A DNA stretch of 64,000 bases from Halobellus clavatus (lineage in GTDB: Archaea > Halobacteriota > Halobacteria > Halobacteriales > Haloferacaceae), in contig NZ_FNPB01000002.1 in assembly GCF_900107195.1 (NCBI RefSeq), positions 310,001-374,000 on the forward strand. The letters are read 5' to 3'. Positions 26,730 to 34,875 of this stretch are shown piece by piece (position 1 is the stretch's first letter; each line of letters opens with the position of its first letter). The notes below the pieces were generated by a model. It was not told where the DNA came from. It did not search any database and was given only the letters and a program-made list of their open reading frames with translations. The position numbers were made by a program, and so were the translations under genes.

Positions 26730-26761
26730 GATTTATATCGGATCCAGCGGCCAGAGGCCGT
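26730..26761 (+). promoter_or_regulatory. TATA promoter deciding the 26762 GTG start
   Basis: TTTATAT at 26732-26738 lies 27 nt before the GTG at 26762. An alternative GTG at 26684, overlapping the previous stop, would put this TATA inside the coding sequence and would give an unconserved-looking N-terminus. The TATA thus supports the GTG at 26762 and a leaderless message. Confidence 0.6.
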
Positions 26762-27610
26762 GTGCGAATCCACCCACAGCCCGCCGACGCGACCGGTCCG
26801 GCGGCCGAACCCCCGGCGTCGGTCCCTCCAGACGCTGTTTCGATTGACCGCTCACCCGTCGGTGTCGACGTCACCACGTCGGCGCTACGGGGCCTCACGC
26901 TCGTCCGGGTCGAACTCCGAAGCGACATCGACGAGGCCCTCCGGGTCCGGGTCTCCAATCGCCTCGACGGCCCCGTGCTTCCCCCGCGGGACGAGGGCAT
27001 CCCAGCGGCCGGATGGGACGCAGCGGGCTTCACCGGCCGCCTGCCCGCGGCGGGCGGCTTGGGGATCGGGTACGCCTGTCCCGTCACCGGAGCGCCTGCA
27101 GCCGACGCGGCGGTTTCAGTCGACCTCCTCGGCTCCGCGTCCGAAAGCCCGGAGACGACCGGCGGAGCCGGCGTCGCAGACGCGATCCGTGACCTCGGGC
27201 GGGCGGCTCCACCGGTCGACGCCGTTCCGACCCCCGACGCGGCGTCGCCTTCCGTCTCGGGGGCGAACGGTCCGCTCTCGAAGCGGACCGACGAGACTCC
27301 CCCTCCGCAACCCGTTTCGGCGTGGCTCACCGCCGTCGAGTCCCGCATCGAGCGGGCGGAGAGGCTGACCGACGCGACGGCCTCGGAGGCGGCGGTAGTC
27401 CTCGAATCGGACGCCAACGAGGTGCTCCCGGAGGTTTCGGGGACCCTCGCCGCCGACCTCGCGGCCCTCCGGACGACCGCAGATCGGATCCAGCGACTCG
27501 CCGACCGGGCGGCGGCAGCCGACCCCGGTCCCGTCGCCGACGCGCTCCGGACGGCCGCGGCGGCGCTCGATACCGAGAGCCGCCCGGAGACGGAGCGGCG
27601 ATCCGGATGA
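26762..27610 (+). CDS. haloarchaeal conserved protein in the mcm-ParA cluster
   Basis: 282 residues, starting at GTG 26762 (MRIHPQPADATG). N-terminal half: SRSPVGVDVTTSA-like and LTLVRVELRSDIDEALRVRVSN, a beta-rich region that resembles an immunoglobulin or similar sandwich. Then a Pro-rich linker and a helical C-terminal region (VSAWLTAVESRIERAERLT, LAALRTTADRIQRLADRAAA). The last codons overlap the start of the ParA gene by 4 nt, so the two are coupled. Family from memory DUF7857-like. No enzymatic signature. Function unknown. Confidence 0.7.
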   Translation: MRIHPQPADATGPAAEPPASVPPDAVSIDRSPVGVDVTTSALRGLTLVRVELRSDIDEALRVRVSNRLDGPVLPPRDEGIPAAGWDAAGFTGRLPAAGGLGIGYACPVTGAPAADAAVSVDLLGSASESPETTGGAGVADAIRDLGRAAPPVDAVPTPDAASPSVSGANGPLSKRTDETPPPQPVSAWLTAVESRIERAERLTDATASEAAVVLESDANEVLPEVSGTLAADLAALRTTADRIQRLADRAAAADPGPVADALRTAAAALDTESRPETERRSG

Positions 27611-28275
27611 TCCTCGCCGTGACCGGCGGCAAGGGCGGCGTCGGGAAGTCGACGCTCGCGATCGAACTCGGTGCGGCACTCGACGCGACAGTGGTCGACG
27701 CCGACCTCGGGATGGCCGACCTCCCGACCGGACCGGGACCGGACCTCCACGACGTGCTGGCCGGGCGTGCAGATCCGCTTGAGGCTGTCCGCGAAGGCCA
27801 GGGTCCGGTCCGACTGCTCCCGTGTGGCCGCTCGCTCGCAGGCGCTCGGGCGGCGGACGTCGCCGGCCTCGCCGAGGCACTTCGGGCCGTCGAGAGCGCC
27901 TACGGCGACGTGATCGTCGACTGTCCGGCGGGGATGAAGGCAGACGCCGGCGTCCCGCTCGCGGTGGCCGACGCCTGCGTCGTCGTCGCCTCGCCGCAGC
28001 CCTACGCCCTGGCCGACGCCGTCCGCTCGCGCGAGTTGGCCCGCGAACTCGACGCCGGACTCGTGGCTGTCGTGATCAACTGCGCCGTCGACGACCCGCC
28101 CGAAGACGCGTTCGAGACGGTGCTCGGCGCCCCCGCGCACACCGTTCCCGCGGACCCGCGCGTGGCCGAGACAGTCAGCACGTTCCGCCCCGTCGTCCGC
28201 ACGGCCCCGTCGACTCGGGCGGCGCGCGCAGTCGGCAGCGTCGCGGCGGCTGTCCGTCGTGCCACGCGCGTCTGA
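27607..28275 (+). CDS. ParA/MinD-type ATPase
   Basis: 222 residues. Deviant Walker A GGKGGVGKST (about 7-16) with both lysines, switch I-like DADLGMAD, Walker B VIVDCPAGMKADAG, and the later VINCAVDD. This is the MinD/ParA fold, short form. Such ATPases dimerise on ATP and bind DNA or membrane. There is no C-terminal amphipathic membrane helix of the MinD type, since it ends AAVRRATRV. It is the last gene of the packed cluster after mcm. No ParB is present. A chromosome- or replication-linked role is likely from context only. Confidence 0.88.
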   Translation: MILAVTGGKGGVGKSTLAIELGAALDATVVDADLGMADLPTGPGPDLHDVLAGRADPLEAVREGQGPVRLLPCGRSLAGARAADVAGLAEALRAVESAYGDVIVDCPAGMKADAGVPLAVADACVVVASPQPYALADAVRSRELARELDAGLVAVVINCAVDDPPEDAFETVLGAPAHTVPADPRVAETVSTFRPVVRTAPSTRAARAVGSVAAAVRRATRV

Positions 28276-28423
28276 GTGGGCCTCTCGGCCCCTGACCGCT
28301 CCGCTCGCAGTTCTGCCGTCGGTCGAGTAGCAGGATCTCGGCCAGCGAATGGGTACCCGGCACTCAGCCCGAATCAACCGTCTCGGTGCGGCCCACCTCG
28401 AACAGGCTTCGGCCCCGTCTGTG

Positions 28424-29314
28424 CTATTCGCCGTCCCGTAGTTTCTGGTAGGTCGCCCGAAGCGTCACCGGGGTGACGCCGGCGACGTCGGCGGCCTCGC
28501 GCTGTGTCAGGCCGGCGCTCACGTCGCGAGCGGCGGTGTAAATACAAGCGGCCGCGACGCCGCTGGGGTTTCGGCCGACGGTGAGGCCGCGGTCTGCGGC
28601 CTCGGTGACGTACTCGCGGGCCCGCCGCTCGACCGCACTCGGGAGGTCCAGTTCGGACGCGAACCGGGGGACGTACTCGGCGGGATCGATCGGACCGACG
28701 GGGAGCCCGAGTTCGCGGTTGATCGCGTCGTAGGCAGCGCTCTGCTCGGCCTCGGTCGCCTTCGCGGCGTTCGTCACCTCCTGGACCGTCCGCGAGACGC
28801 TCGCGACCCGACAGGCGGCATAGACGGCTGCCGCGGCGAACCCCTCCAGTGATCGACCCTGGAGGAGGTCCTCCGACTGCGCCGACCGGAACAGCGAGCA
28901 GGCGTGATCGCGGATCCGTTCGGGCAGCGATAACGCGCTCGTGAGTCGCCGGATCTCCGTGAACGCGTAGACCTGGTTCCGTTCGCGTTTCGTCGGAATG
29001 CGTGCCCGGTTGTGCTGACGACGCATCCGGGTGAGCTGGCGACGCTTCCGCCCTTTCACCCGCGTCGACCGCCCGATCTCGGTGGAGAGTCCCCGGTCGT
29101 GCCGCGATCGGGTCAGCGGCGCCCCCGTCCGCTTCGGATCGGTGTCGCGATCGGCGAACGACCGCCACTCGGGCCCGTGATCCACGCGGTACTCCGAGAG
29201 GACGAGTCCGCAGTCGCCACAGAGCGTCTCGCCGCGGGCGGTCTCCGGTCGCCCCCCGCACTCGGGGCAGGCGTTCGTGGGCTGGCCGGCGTCGGTGGGA
29301 GGTGCTTCACTCAT
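28424..29314 (-). CDS. tfb: transcription initiation factor TFB
   Basis: 296 residues. N-terminal zinc ribbon CPECGGRPETARGETLCGDC (about 16-35), the B-finger/linker region with LTRSRHDRGLSTEIG, then two cyclin-like repeats (core about 100-190 and 195-290) ending in the helix-turn-helix TQREAADVAGVTPVTLRATY. TFB recruits RNA polymerase to the TBP-DNA complex. Haloarchaea carry several paralogs and this window has only this one. A TATTTAAATA box at 29342-29351 lies about 32 nt before the ATG. Confidence 0.95.
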   Translation of the reverse strand: MSEAPPTDAGQPTNACPECGGRPETARGETLCGDCGLVLSEYRVDHGPEWRSFADRDTDPKRTGAPLTRSRHDRGLSTEIGRSTRVKGRKRRQLTRMRRQHNRARIPTKRERNQVYAFTEIRRLTSALSLPERIRDHACSLFRSAQSEDLLQGRSLEGFAAAAVYAACRVASVSRTVQEVTNAAKATEAEQSAAYDAINRELGLPVGPIDPAEYVPRFASELDLPSAVERRAREYVTEAADRGLTVGRNPSGVAAACIYTAARDVSAGLTQREAADVAGVTPVTLRATYQKLRDGE

Positions 29315-29476
29315 CACAACTGAAAATTGGGCTGGATCGCATATTTAAATAGAGGAGAAATACGCCATTTTGGCCATTGAGGTCCGTGTCTTACCTACCG
29401 GTCACCGGTCGGTTCGAGTATCAGATTCGATAGCGAAAGCGAAACCGCTTATACGATCGCGCGGGAGAAACGCTCG

Positions 29477-29998
29477 ATGAGTCTGTCGGACATCGCAGCA
29501 GGATTAGAACTGACGGCGGCGCAGGTCGACCGCGGCGTCGCGACCGTCGACGACACGGCCGTCGACCGCGACGCGCGACTCCGCGAGCACGCGGACGAAC
29601 TCCCGTGTACTGCTGCAGCGGCGGCGACTGTGCTCGATCGCTACGAGTCGGGAGTGCGCATCGGCGCGGCAGGCGCGGCGGCGGCGCTCCCGGAAGTCAC
29701 GGCGGCGAAGCTCCTCCACCGATGTGGGTTCGAGGGCGTGACACCACTGGCACCGACGGCCCGCCGGGTCCTCCGCGACTGGCTCGACGGCCGGATCGCG
29801 CGGGCGGACGCGCTGGAACTCACGGGCGCGACCGAAGCCGAGTTCGCGCTCGCAGCCTACGTCGAAACGCACGACCCGATCGACGCCGTCGCGGCGACGG
29901 TCCGACGAGACGCGTCCGCGCCGATCACCGGCGACGCGCTCGTCTCGAAACGCGACGCCCTCGCGGAGACGATGAGCGCGGGCGGCGACGTCAGCTAA
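29477..29998 (+). CDS. small helical haloarchaeal protein (HTH-like start)
   Basis: 173 residues. The N-terminus (LSDIAAGLELTAAQVDRGVATVDD) has the rhythm of a winged or simple helix-turn-helix. The rest is helical with short Ala-rich repeats (AATVLDRYESGVRIGAAGAAAALPEVTAAKLLHRCG). A TATA-like CTTATACG at 29447-29454 is about 26 nt upstream, fitting a leaderless message. Divergent from TFB. I do not recognise the family with certainty and make no functional call. Confidence 0.7.
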   Translation: MSLSDIAAGLELTAAQVDRGVATVDDTAVDRDARLREHADELPCTAAAAATVLDRYESGVRIGAAGAAAALPEVTAAKLLHRCGFEGVTPLAPTARRVLRDWLDGRIARADALELTGATEAEFALAAYVETHDPIDAVAATVRRDASAPITGDALVSKRDALAETMSAGGDVS

Positions 29999-30020
29999 GC
30001 CGGTTCCGTCGACTGCCGCG

Positions 30021-30770
30021 TTACCGGCCGACGTACTCGCCGACCGTCCGCAGCACCCCGCCGTCGTCTGCGGGCGCGAGTTCCGCCCCGGTCACTGCGG
30101 CCGCGACGCGGTCGATCGCCTCGCCGAACGCGCCCTCCGCCTCGCCTCCCGTCGGCCTCGACACGTCAGCCTGCGCTGCAGTCGGGATCTCGACGTCAGC
30201 CGTCTCGATCGCTCCCCGCGTCGACACCACGAGCGCGGCGTCGACGCCCACGTCGGCCAGGCGCTCGTGCGTCCGCTGCGTCGCCGCCGCGCCACGCTCT
30301 GTCGCCGGGGCGACGATGGCGATCGAATCAGCGACGGTGACCGCGGCGACGGCCTGGTTCGCCGCGATCGGCGGCACGTCCACGAGGACGTGATCGAACC
30401 GGGCGGCTGCGGTCTCGATGCGCGCTTCCAGCGCCCGCGCGGCATCGACGCTCTTCGCGCGTGCGAGGCGTTCGAACGGGGCGTTCGCCGGCAGGGCTGC
30501 GAGCCGACCAGCCGCTCCATCGACGTCCAGATCGACGAGGCCCGCAGCGAGGTCTGCGTCGCGATCGTCGGTCACGAGCGCCGTCACGTCGGGCGCGAGT
30601 CTCCCTGTGAGGTAGTCTGCAAGTCCCTGCGTCGCAAACGCGGCGTCGACGACGCAGACGTCCTGTCCGTCGGCCGCGAGCGCGGCCGCGACTTCGACGA
30701 CGGTCCGGGTCGTGCCCGCACCGCCCGTCGCGCCGACGAAGCCGACGACGGGTCGCTCTCGTTCTGCCAT
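30021..30770 (-). CDS. ParA/MinD-like protein with degenerate P-loop
   Basis: 249 residues with the fold of a ParA/CpaE-type NTPase: VGFVGATGGAGTTRTVVEVAAAL (first loop about 10-20), VCVVDAAFATQGLADYLTG (Walker A-prime-like Asp kept) and DHVLVDVPPIAANQAVAA (Walker B-like Asp kept). The first loop lacks both lysines of KGGxGK; Thr stands in their places. ATP hydrolysis is therefore doubtful, as in the degenerate CpaE-type proteins. A TATA-like GTTTAACC on the minus strand (30802-30795) is about 28 nt before the ATG. It may act as a partner or regulator. Confidence 0.85.
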   Translation of the reverse strand: MAERERPVVGFVGATGGAGTTRTVVEVAAALAADGQDVCVVDAAFATQGLADYLTGRLAPDVTALVTDDRDADLAAGLVDLDVDGAAGRLAALPANAPFERLARAKSVDAARALEARIETAAARFDHVLVDVPPIAANQAVAAVTVADSIAIVAPATERGAAATQRTHERLADVGVDAALVVSTRGAIETADVEIPTAAQADVSRPTGGEAEGAFGEAIDRVAAAVTGAELAPADDGGVLRTVGEYVGR

Positions 30771-30833
30771 ACCCCACCTGGCCGCGTACTCGGGGTTAAA
30801 CAATCCGGTCGCCGGGCCGACGCCGTCGGGTAG

Positions 30834-31262
30834 TCACTCGGCCGCTTCGATGTCGGCCGCGATCTCGTCCAGTTCGTCGTCCGAGAGGTCCGGCCGCGAC
30901 CCCGCGACGGCGTGGATCGGGCCGCCGCCGTCACCCTCGAAGCGCGGGACGATGTGGACGTGGACGTGCGGCACCTCTTGGCCCGCCGCCGGGCCGTTGT
31001 TCACGCCGACCGTCGTCGCGTCGGCGTCGACGACCGATTCGATCCGTGGCGTCAGCGACTGGACGGCGGCCCACACGTCTGCTGCGATGTCGTCGGGCAG
31101 ATCGTCGAGGCGCTCGTAGGGCTCTTTCGGCACGACCAGCGTGTGCCCGGGTGCGAGCGGGTTGGCGTCGAGGAAGGCCGCGACGGTGTCGGTCTCATAG
31201 ACGATGCGTCCCGGAATCTCCCCGGAGACGATCTGCTCGAAGATGGTCGGATCGTCGCTCAT
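30834..31262 (-). CDS. HIT family nucleotide hydrolase/transferase
   Basis: 142 residues. HIT motif HVHVHIVPR (about 102-110), the His triad with the catalytic middle His. An N-terminal IFEQIVSGEIPGRIVYETD is the family opening. Likely substrates are nucleotide phosphoramidates or dinucleoside polyphosphates; not decidable here. The start at 31262 (MSDDPTIF) is typical. A 103-bp gap separates it from the uracil-DNA glycosylase-like gene upstream. Confidence 0.92.
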   Translation of the reverse strand: MSDDPTIFEQIVSGEIPGRIVYETDTVAAFLDANPLAPGHTLVVPKEPYERLDDLPDDIAADVWAAVQSLTPRIESVVDADATTVGVNNGPAAGQEVPHVHVHIVPRFEGDGGGPIHAVAGSRPDLSDDELDEIAADIEAAE

Positions 31263-31365
31263 ACGCGTGGGATCGTACGGATCGCCGAAGTAACTTCGGT
31301 CTGTGCGGCCGGGGACGGGAGCGGCGTTCCACCCCAACTTCGGCGACCGCGGTTCCGCTCGCGAC

Positions 31366-32028
31366 TCACTGGGTCCCGCCGACCGCGTCCCGAACCGCCT
31401 CGCGGACCGCTTCGCGGTACTCGCCGTCTTCGTATCCGAGCCGAGCGCGCCAGACGTCCTGATACGAGGGGTGCAAGACCGGCAGCAGCGTTCCGGGGAC
31501 CGATTCGAGGTCGATCGGGTCAAGCACCGACTCGACGAACCCCGTCAGGTCGCGACCGTCGAGCGCGAGGACGCTCGCCGTCGCGTGCTTTCCCGTCGCC
31601 ACGATGACGGCCGGATCGACGGTTTCGAGTTCAGTTTCGAGATGCGCCCGGCAGTTCGCCCGTTCGGCGGGGGTGGGTTCGCGGTTCGATCCGTCGCCGT
31701 CGCACGGGAAGCACTTCACCGCGTTCGTGACGTAGGCGTCGGGGTGCCCGGCGTCCGCGAGGAGCGCTCTGATCCGCCGCCCCGAGTGGCGAGTGGTGTA
31801 CGCGCGGCCGGTCCAGTTCCCGCCGCGCCACGTCTCGGCCTCCGGTGCGCCCGCGCCCGGTGCCTCACCGATCGCCATCACCGCGGCGTCGGGATCGCCG
31901 GTACCCCACGAGATCCGCTCGCGACACGCGACCAGTGCGTCACAGCGCGCACACCCCGGTTCGAGGACGTGCCGCGCTTCGGGAAACAGCGGGTCCGTGC
32001 CGTCCGCATCCGAGGGGCCGTCGCCCAT
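31366..32028 (-). CDS. uracil-DNA glycosylase family protein (family 4-like, Fe-S)
   Basis: 220 residues. Motif A MAIGEAPGAGAPEAE (about 51-65), motif B VLHPSYQD near the C-terminus and YVTNAVKCFP in between. Cysteines at CARC (26-29) and at CFPCDG with a later Cys (ERANC) match the four-Cys [4Fe-4S] cluster of family 4/5 UDGs. The gene starts 4 nt after the stop of prs, so the two are co-transcribed. Base-excision repair of uracil or a related lesion is the expected role. Confidence 0.87.
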   Translation of the reverse strand: MGDGPSDADGTDPLFPEARHVLEPGCARCDALVACRERISWGTGDPDAAVMAIGEAPGAGAPEAETWRGGNWTGRAYTTRHSGRRIRALLADAGHPDAYVTNAVKCFPCDGDGSNREPTPAERANCRAHLETELETVDPAVIVATGKHATASVLALDGRDLTGFVESVLDPIDLESVPGTLLPVLHPSYQDVWRARLGYEDGEYREAVREAVRDAVGGTQ

Positions 32029-32032
32029 CGGC

Positions 32033-32899
32033 TCAGTTCGCTTCGACGGCGTCGACCGCCGCGGCGACGACCGGAGCGACTGAGACGGCGCTCACGTCGC
32101 GTTCGACCGTGTCGGTGCCGACGATCCGCTCGACGCCGGCGCGTTCCAGTTTCGTCCGCGCGCTCCGCGCCAAGAGCGGATGCACACACGCTGCGAACAC
32201 CCGTGCCGCGCCGTCGTTCCGGAGGTGGGCGATCGCCTGACTCATCGTCGATCCGGTCGCGACGATGTCGTCGACGATCACGACGTCTCTGTCCCGGGTC
32301 TCGGCGTCGCTCGGTGTGATCTCGACGTCGGTCCCGGACTGTCGGGTCTTCTCGAAGTAGTCGGTTTCGCCGTCGCCGTAGGCCGCACACGTCGCCTCGG
32401 CGAGGGACACGGCCCCGGCGTCCGGGGCGAGAAAGAGCGGGTCGGCGAGGTCGTCCGGGAGCGGGTCGGCGAGGCGACCGGCCGCATCGCAGATCGTGAC
32501 GTGCGCGTCGAAGAAGTCCGTGACCGATCGCTCGTGGGGGTTCACCACTACCACGCGGTCGGTTCCGGTGGAGATCGCGCGTGCCATCGCCCGCGCGGAG
32601 ACCGGGGCCCCCGCCTCGAACGCCTCGTCCTGGCGGGCGTAGCCCATATACGGAATCACGGTCACGATCTCGGTCGCGCCCGCCTCGCGAACGGCGTCCT
32701 GCAACTGGAGGAGTTCGACCCACGCGTCGTTCGAGTCGGTCGCCGCGACGATCACCGCACGGTCGGCGTCGAACCCCGGGACGGCCGCGTACGTCTCGCC
32801 GTCGGGGAACCGGTCGTACGTGACGGCCGCGAGCGACTCGCCCAGTTCGTCAGCGAGGGCGGCCGCGAGGGCCTGCGACGATGCGCCGGGTACGATCAT
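32033..32899 (-). CDS. prs: ribose-phosphate pyrophosphokinase
   Basis: 288 residues. Makes PRPP from ribose 5-phosphate and ATP. It has the DRFPDGETYA segment, the flexible loop area YMGYARQDEAFEAGAPVSA (about 95-113), and the PRPP-binding VVIVDDIVATGSTM (about 211-224). The archaeal short class is recognisable (no ~30-residue extension). The ATG at 32899 (MIVPGASSQ) is the natural start. The next gene (UDG-like) begins 4 nt beyond its stop. Note that rpiA, the supplier of its substrate, lies 29 kb away in the same window. Confidence 0.94.
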   Translation of the reverse strand: MIVPGASSQALAAALADELGESLAAVTYDRFPDGETYAAVPGFDADRAVIVAATDSNDAWVELLQLQDAVREAGATEIVTVIPYMGYARQDEAFEAGAPVSARAMARAISTGTDRVVVVNPHERSVTDFFDAHVTICDAAGRLADPLPDDLADPLFLAPDAGAVSLAEATCAAYGDGETDYFEKTRQSGTDVEITPSDAETRDRDVVIVDDIVATGSTMSQAIAHLRNDGAARVFAACVHPLLARSARTKLERAGVERIVGTDTVERDVSAVSVAPVVAAAVDAVEAN

Positions 32900-33035
32900 A
32901 CCGGTATCTCTCGATCCGCGGTAAAACCCCTTTCCGTCTCGGCCGACGGTCGGACTGGCGGCGGCCGCGTCGCGACGGCGTCGTCTCACCACCGCGGTCG
33001 GTTCCGTCAGGACCTCGCGACCGCTGACTTCGGCA

Positions 33036-33902
33036 CTACACCGCCGCGGCGACGACGTCGTGGACGCCGATCCCCCGGTAGCGCCACTCGTCGTCCGGCA
33101 AGCGCACGGCGAACGTGCCGTCCTCGGTGACGGCGTAGGACGCCTCGCGCCCGTGCGTCACGGCCCCGACGGGTTCGTCGACGGGCAGCGACTCCTCGCG
33201 CCAGCCACGTTCCGCGCCTCCCTCACCGCCCCGCACCCAGAGCGTGCCGTCGCGGACGGCCTGTGCCCGCGGGCCGGCAGCGTCGATGGCATCGACCGGA
33301 CCGTCGAGGACGTCCATCCAGCCGTTACCGAGCTTGTAGAGGCCCGCACCGGCGGCGATGAGCGGTTCGCTGTCCACGTCGCGGGCGTCGTCGAGGCCGG
33401 CGTGAGTGAGCGACGAGGGCCCGAGTCGGTAGACGCCGTCGGCCGCGGCGAGGAGGCCGCCGTCGATGGCCCGGACCGATCCCGTGGTCCCGACGTCCGT
33501 CCACGTCCGATCGCGCTCCGAGATGGACGCGTCCGCCTCGGTCCGTGCGACCCGTCCGTCCCCGTCGCCGGCGACGAGCGCACCGTCGTCGAACCCGACA
33601 GCTGCGGCGGGCCCGAACCCGGTCGACTCGAACGTGAGCGCCGCTGCCGCCCCCACCGTGGAGTCGGCTTCCGCCGCACTGACCGCCTCGCGGTCCGCAA
33701 CGAGGACGTCTTCGTCGGTCGCGACCGCGATGAGCGGGCCGGCGGTGGCGACGTCACGGGCCGTACACCGGTGGGCGATCCCGAACTCGCCGATCAGATC
33801 GTCGGAGACAGCGACGGCGACGACACCGAGTCCCGAGGCGAGGTAGACGGTCTCGGTCCCCGTGTTGTCGGTGTACACTCGTTTCTCGTCGATCGTGGGC
33901 AT
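33036..33902 (-). CDS. HVO_0234-type beta-propeller protein
   Basis: 288 residues rich in short beta-strand repeats of the form GLLAAADGVYRLG, PLIAAGAGLYKLG, ALVAGDGDGRVART. There is no signal peptide and no transmembrane segment, so it is a cytoplasmic beta-propeller. From memory this is the haloarchaeal family named after HVO_0234. The N-terminus (MPTIDEKRVYTDNTGTETVY) is conserved-looking. There are no catalytic motifs, and a scaffold or ligand-binding role is plausible. Nothing nearby suggests its partner. Confidence 0.8.
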   Translation of the reverse strand: MPTIDEKRVYTDNTGTETVYLASGLGVVAVAVSDDLIGEFGIAHRCTARDVATAGPLIAVATDEDVLVADREAVSAAEADSTVGAAAALTFESTGFGPAAAVGFDDGALVAGDGDGRVARTEADASISERDRTWTDVGTTGSVRAIDGGLLAAADGVYRLGPSSLTHAGLDDARDVDSEPLIAAGAGLYKLGNGWMDVLDGPVDAIDAAGPRAQAVRDGTLWVRGGEGGAERGWREESLPVDEPVGAVTHGREASYAVTEDGTFAVRLPDDEWRYRGIGVHDVVAAAV

Positions 33903-33950
33903 TGCCGGCCGTTCGTCGACGCGGCGTAAAAACTGTGCGGAGCGACGGGG

Positions 33951-34091
33951 CTACGCCGGCGTGATGACCGCGCGGCCGTCGATCTCGCCGCGTTCGAGTT
34001 TCTCCGCGACGTGGTCGATCTCGAGCGCCTCGTCCATCTCGTCGGTGTACTCGTGGCGCCTCGCTGCGTGCACCGTGTCACCTATGGACAC
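33951..34091 (-). pseudogene. possible C-terminal remnant of a zinc alcohol dehydrogenase
   Basis: About 46 codons ending at 33951. The last 30 residues (DEALEIDHVAEKLERGEIDG followed by RAVITPA) look like the C-terminal end of a medium-chain alcohol dehydrogenase, where ...GEIxGRAVI.P is common. No N-terminal domain, zinc ligands or NAD fold are present upstream. It may be the relic of a deleted dehydrogenase gene or a short gene of its own. The nominal start (GTG 34091) is arbitrary. A 17-nt hairpin GTGTC-ACCTATG-GACAC lies at its 5' end. Confidence 0.4.
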
Positions 34092-34204
34092 GGAGCGAAC
34101 ATAACCGTTCACTGCTGTCCGAATTGACCACCCGCGGTTCCGGCAGCCCATCGCTCGCGGTTCCGGGAGCTAATCGGCTGAGGTGTCGCCGCACCGAACT
34201 CGGA

Positions 34205-34639
34205 TTACAGGAAGTCGCGGACCTCGGAGTACCACATCTCGTGGTGGTCGATCTCGCCGATTCGCTCGGCGATGGCGACGGCGAGCACGTGCCAGCAGCG
34301 CTCGTGGGGATCCTCGGGATCGAGGTTGTACTCGCTGTCTTTGCAGGTACACCCGCCGTCCTCGACCACGTACTCGTCCTCGTGGCCGACGACGACCGTG
34401 AAGTCGCGGTAGCGCTTGATGCGACCCTCGGAGACTGCCTCGACCGCGCGCGCCCCGCGCCCGTCGTGTAGGTCCACCAGCCGCTCGACCCCGTCCGGCG
34501 TGAGTTCGCCCGCCTCGGCCAGTTCCCGCCGCCACGCGGTTTCGGCGTCGCTCTCGGTCTCCGTCGGGACGACGTAGGCGTCGGCCTCGCGCGTCTCGTC
34601 CGACGGCGGGCCCGCCGGTGGGTCGTCGCCGTCGCTCAC
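34205..34639 (-). CDS. SWIM zinc-finger protein
   Basis: 144 residues, GTG start at 34639. SWIM motif CxCxnCx[12 protein letters not shown]...[14 protein letters not shown] (about 97-125). The N-terminal 30 residues are acidic and probably disordered, followed by helices. SWIM domains bind DNA or proteins, and haloarchaeal short forms are of unknown function. The GTG was preferred to a TTG 27 nt upstream because a weak TATA-like CATTTT lies about 28 nt before the GTG. Confidence 0.85.
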   Translation of the reverse strand: MSDGDDPPAGPPSDETREADAYVVPTETESDAETAWRRELAEAGELTPDGVERLVDLHDGRGARAVEAVSEGRIKRYRDFTVVVGHEDEYVVEDGGCTCKDSEYNLDPEDPHERCWHVLAVAIAERIGEIDHHEMWYSEVRDFL

Positions 34640-34875
34640 AGCCGTCGATTGCGCGGGCCCGGACAAAATGCCACCGGTGCCCGGATCGACGCGGTCGGCC
34701 GCCGAGCGCCGCCGGGCGACCCAGGAGCATCGGAAGACAGGCGTCGCATCCCGCCGGCGCGCGATCGGGGAGTCATACGTCTCCGGAACGCCATCGGCCC
34801 GACGGGGGCGTGCCCGCTTCCGACCCGGCCGCTCGCCATCGCATCGCTTTTCGCCGCGGAGCGTCCTCTCCCGCT
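34640..34875. other. divergent intergenic region, no gene seen
   Basis: 236 bp between the SWIM gene and trm1. Both strands were read for small ORFs with haloarchaeal codon use and none was convincing. A plus-strand CTTTTCG at about 34850 may act as the trm1 promoter, roughly 25 nt before its ATG. The weak minus-strand TATA of the SWIM gene is near 34668. Confidence 0.4.

Noticed and set aside
26684-26761. GTG at 26684 as start of the 282-residue protein, with a 4-nt overlap with the previous gene.
   Set aside because: A TATA box lies inside the added part, and the N-terminal extra residues look random; the GTG at 26762 fits better.
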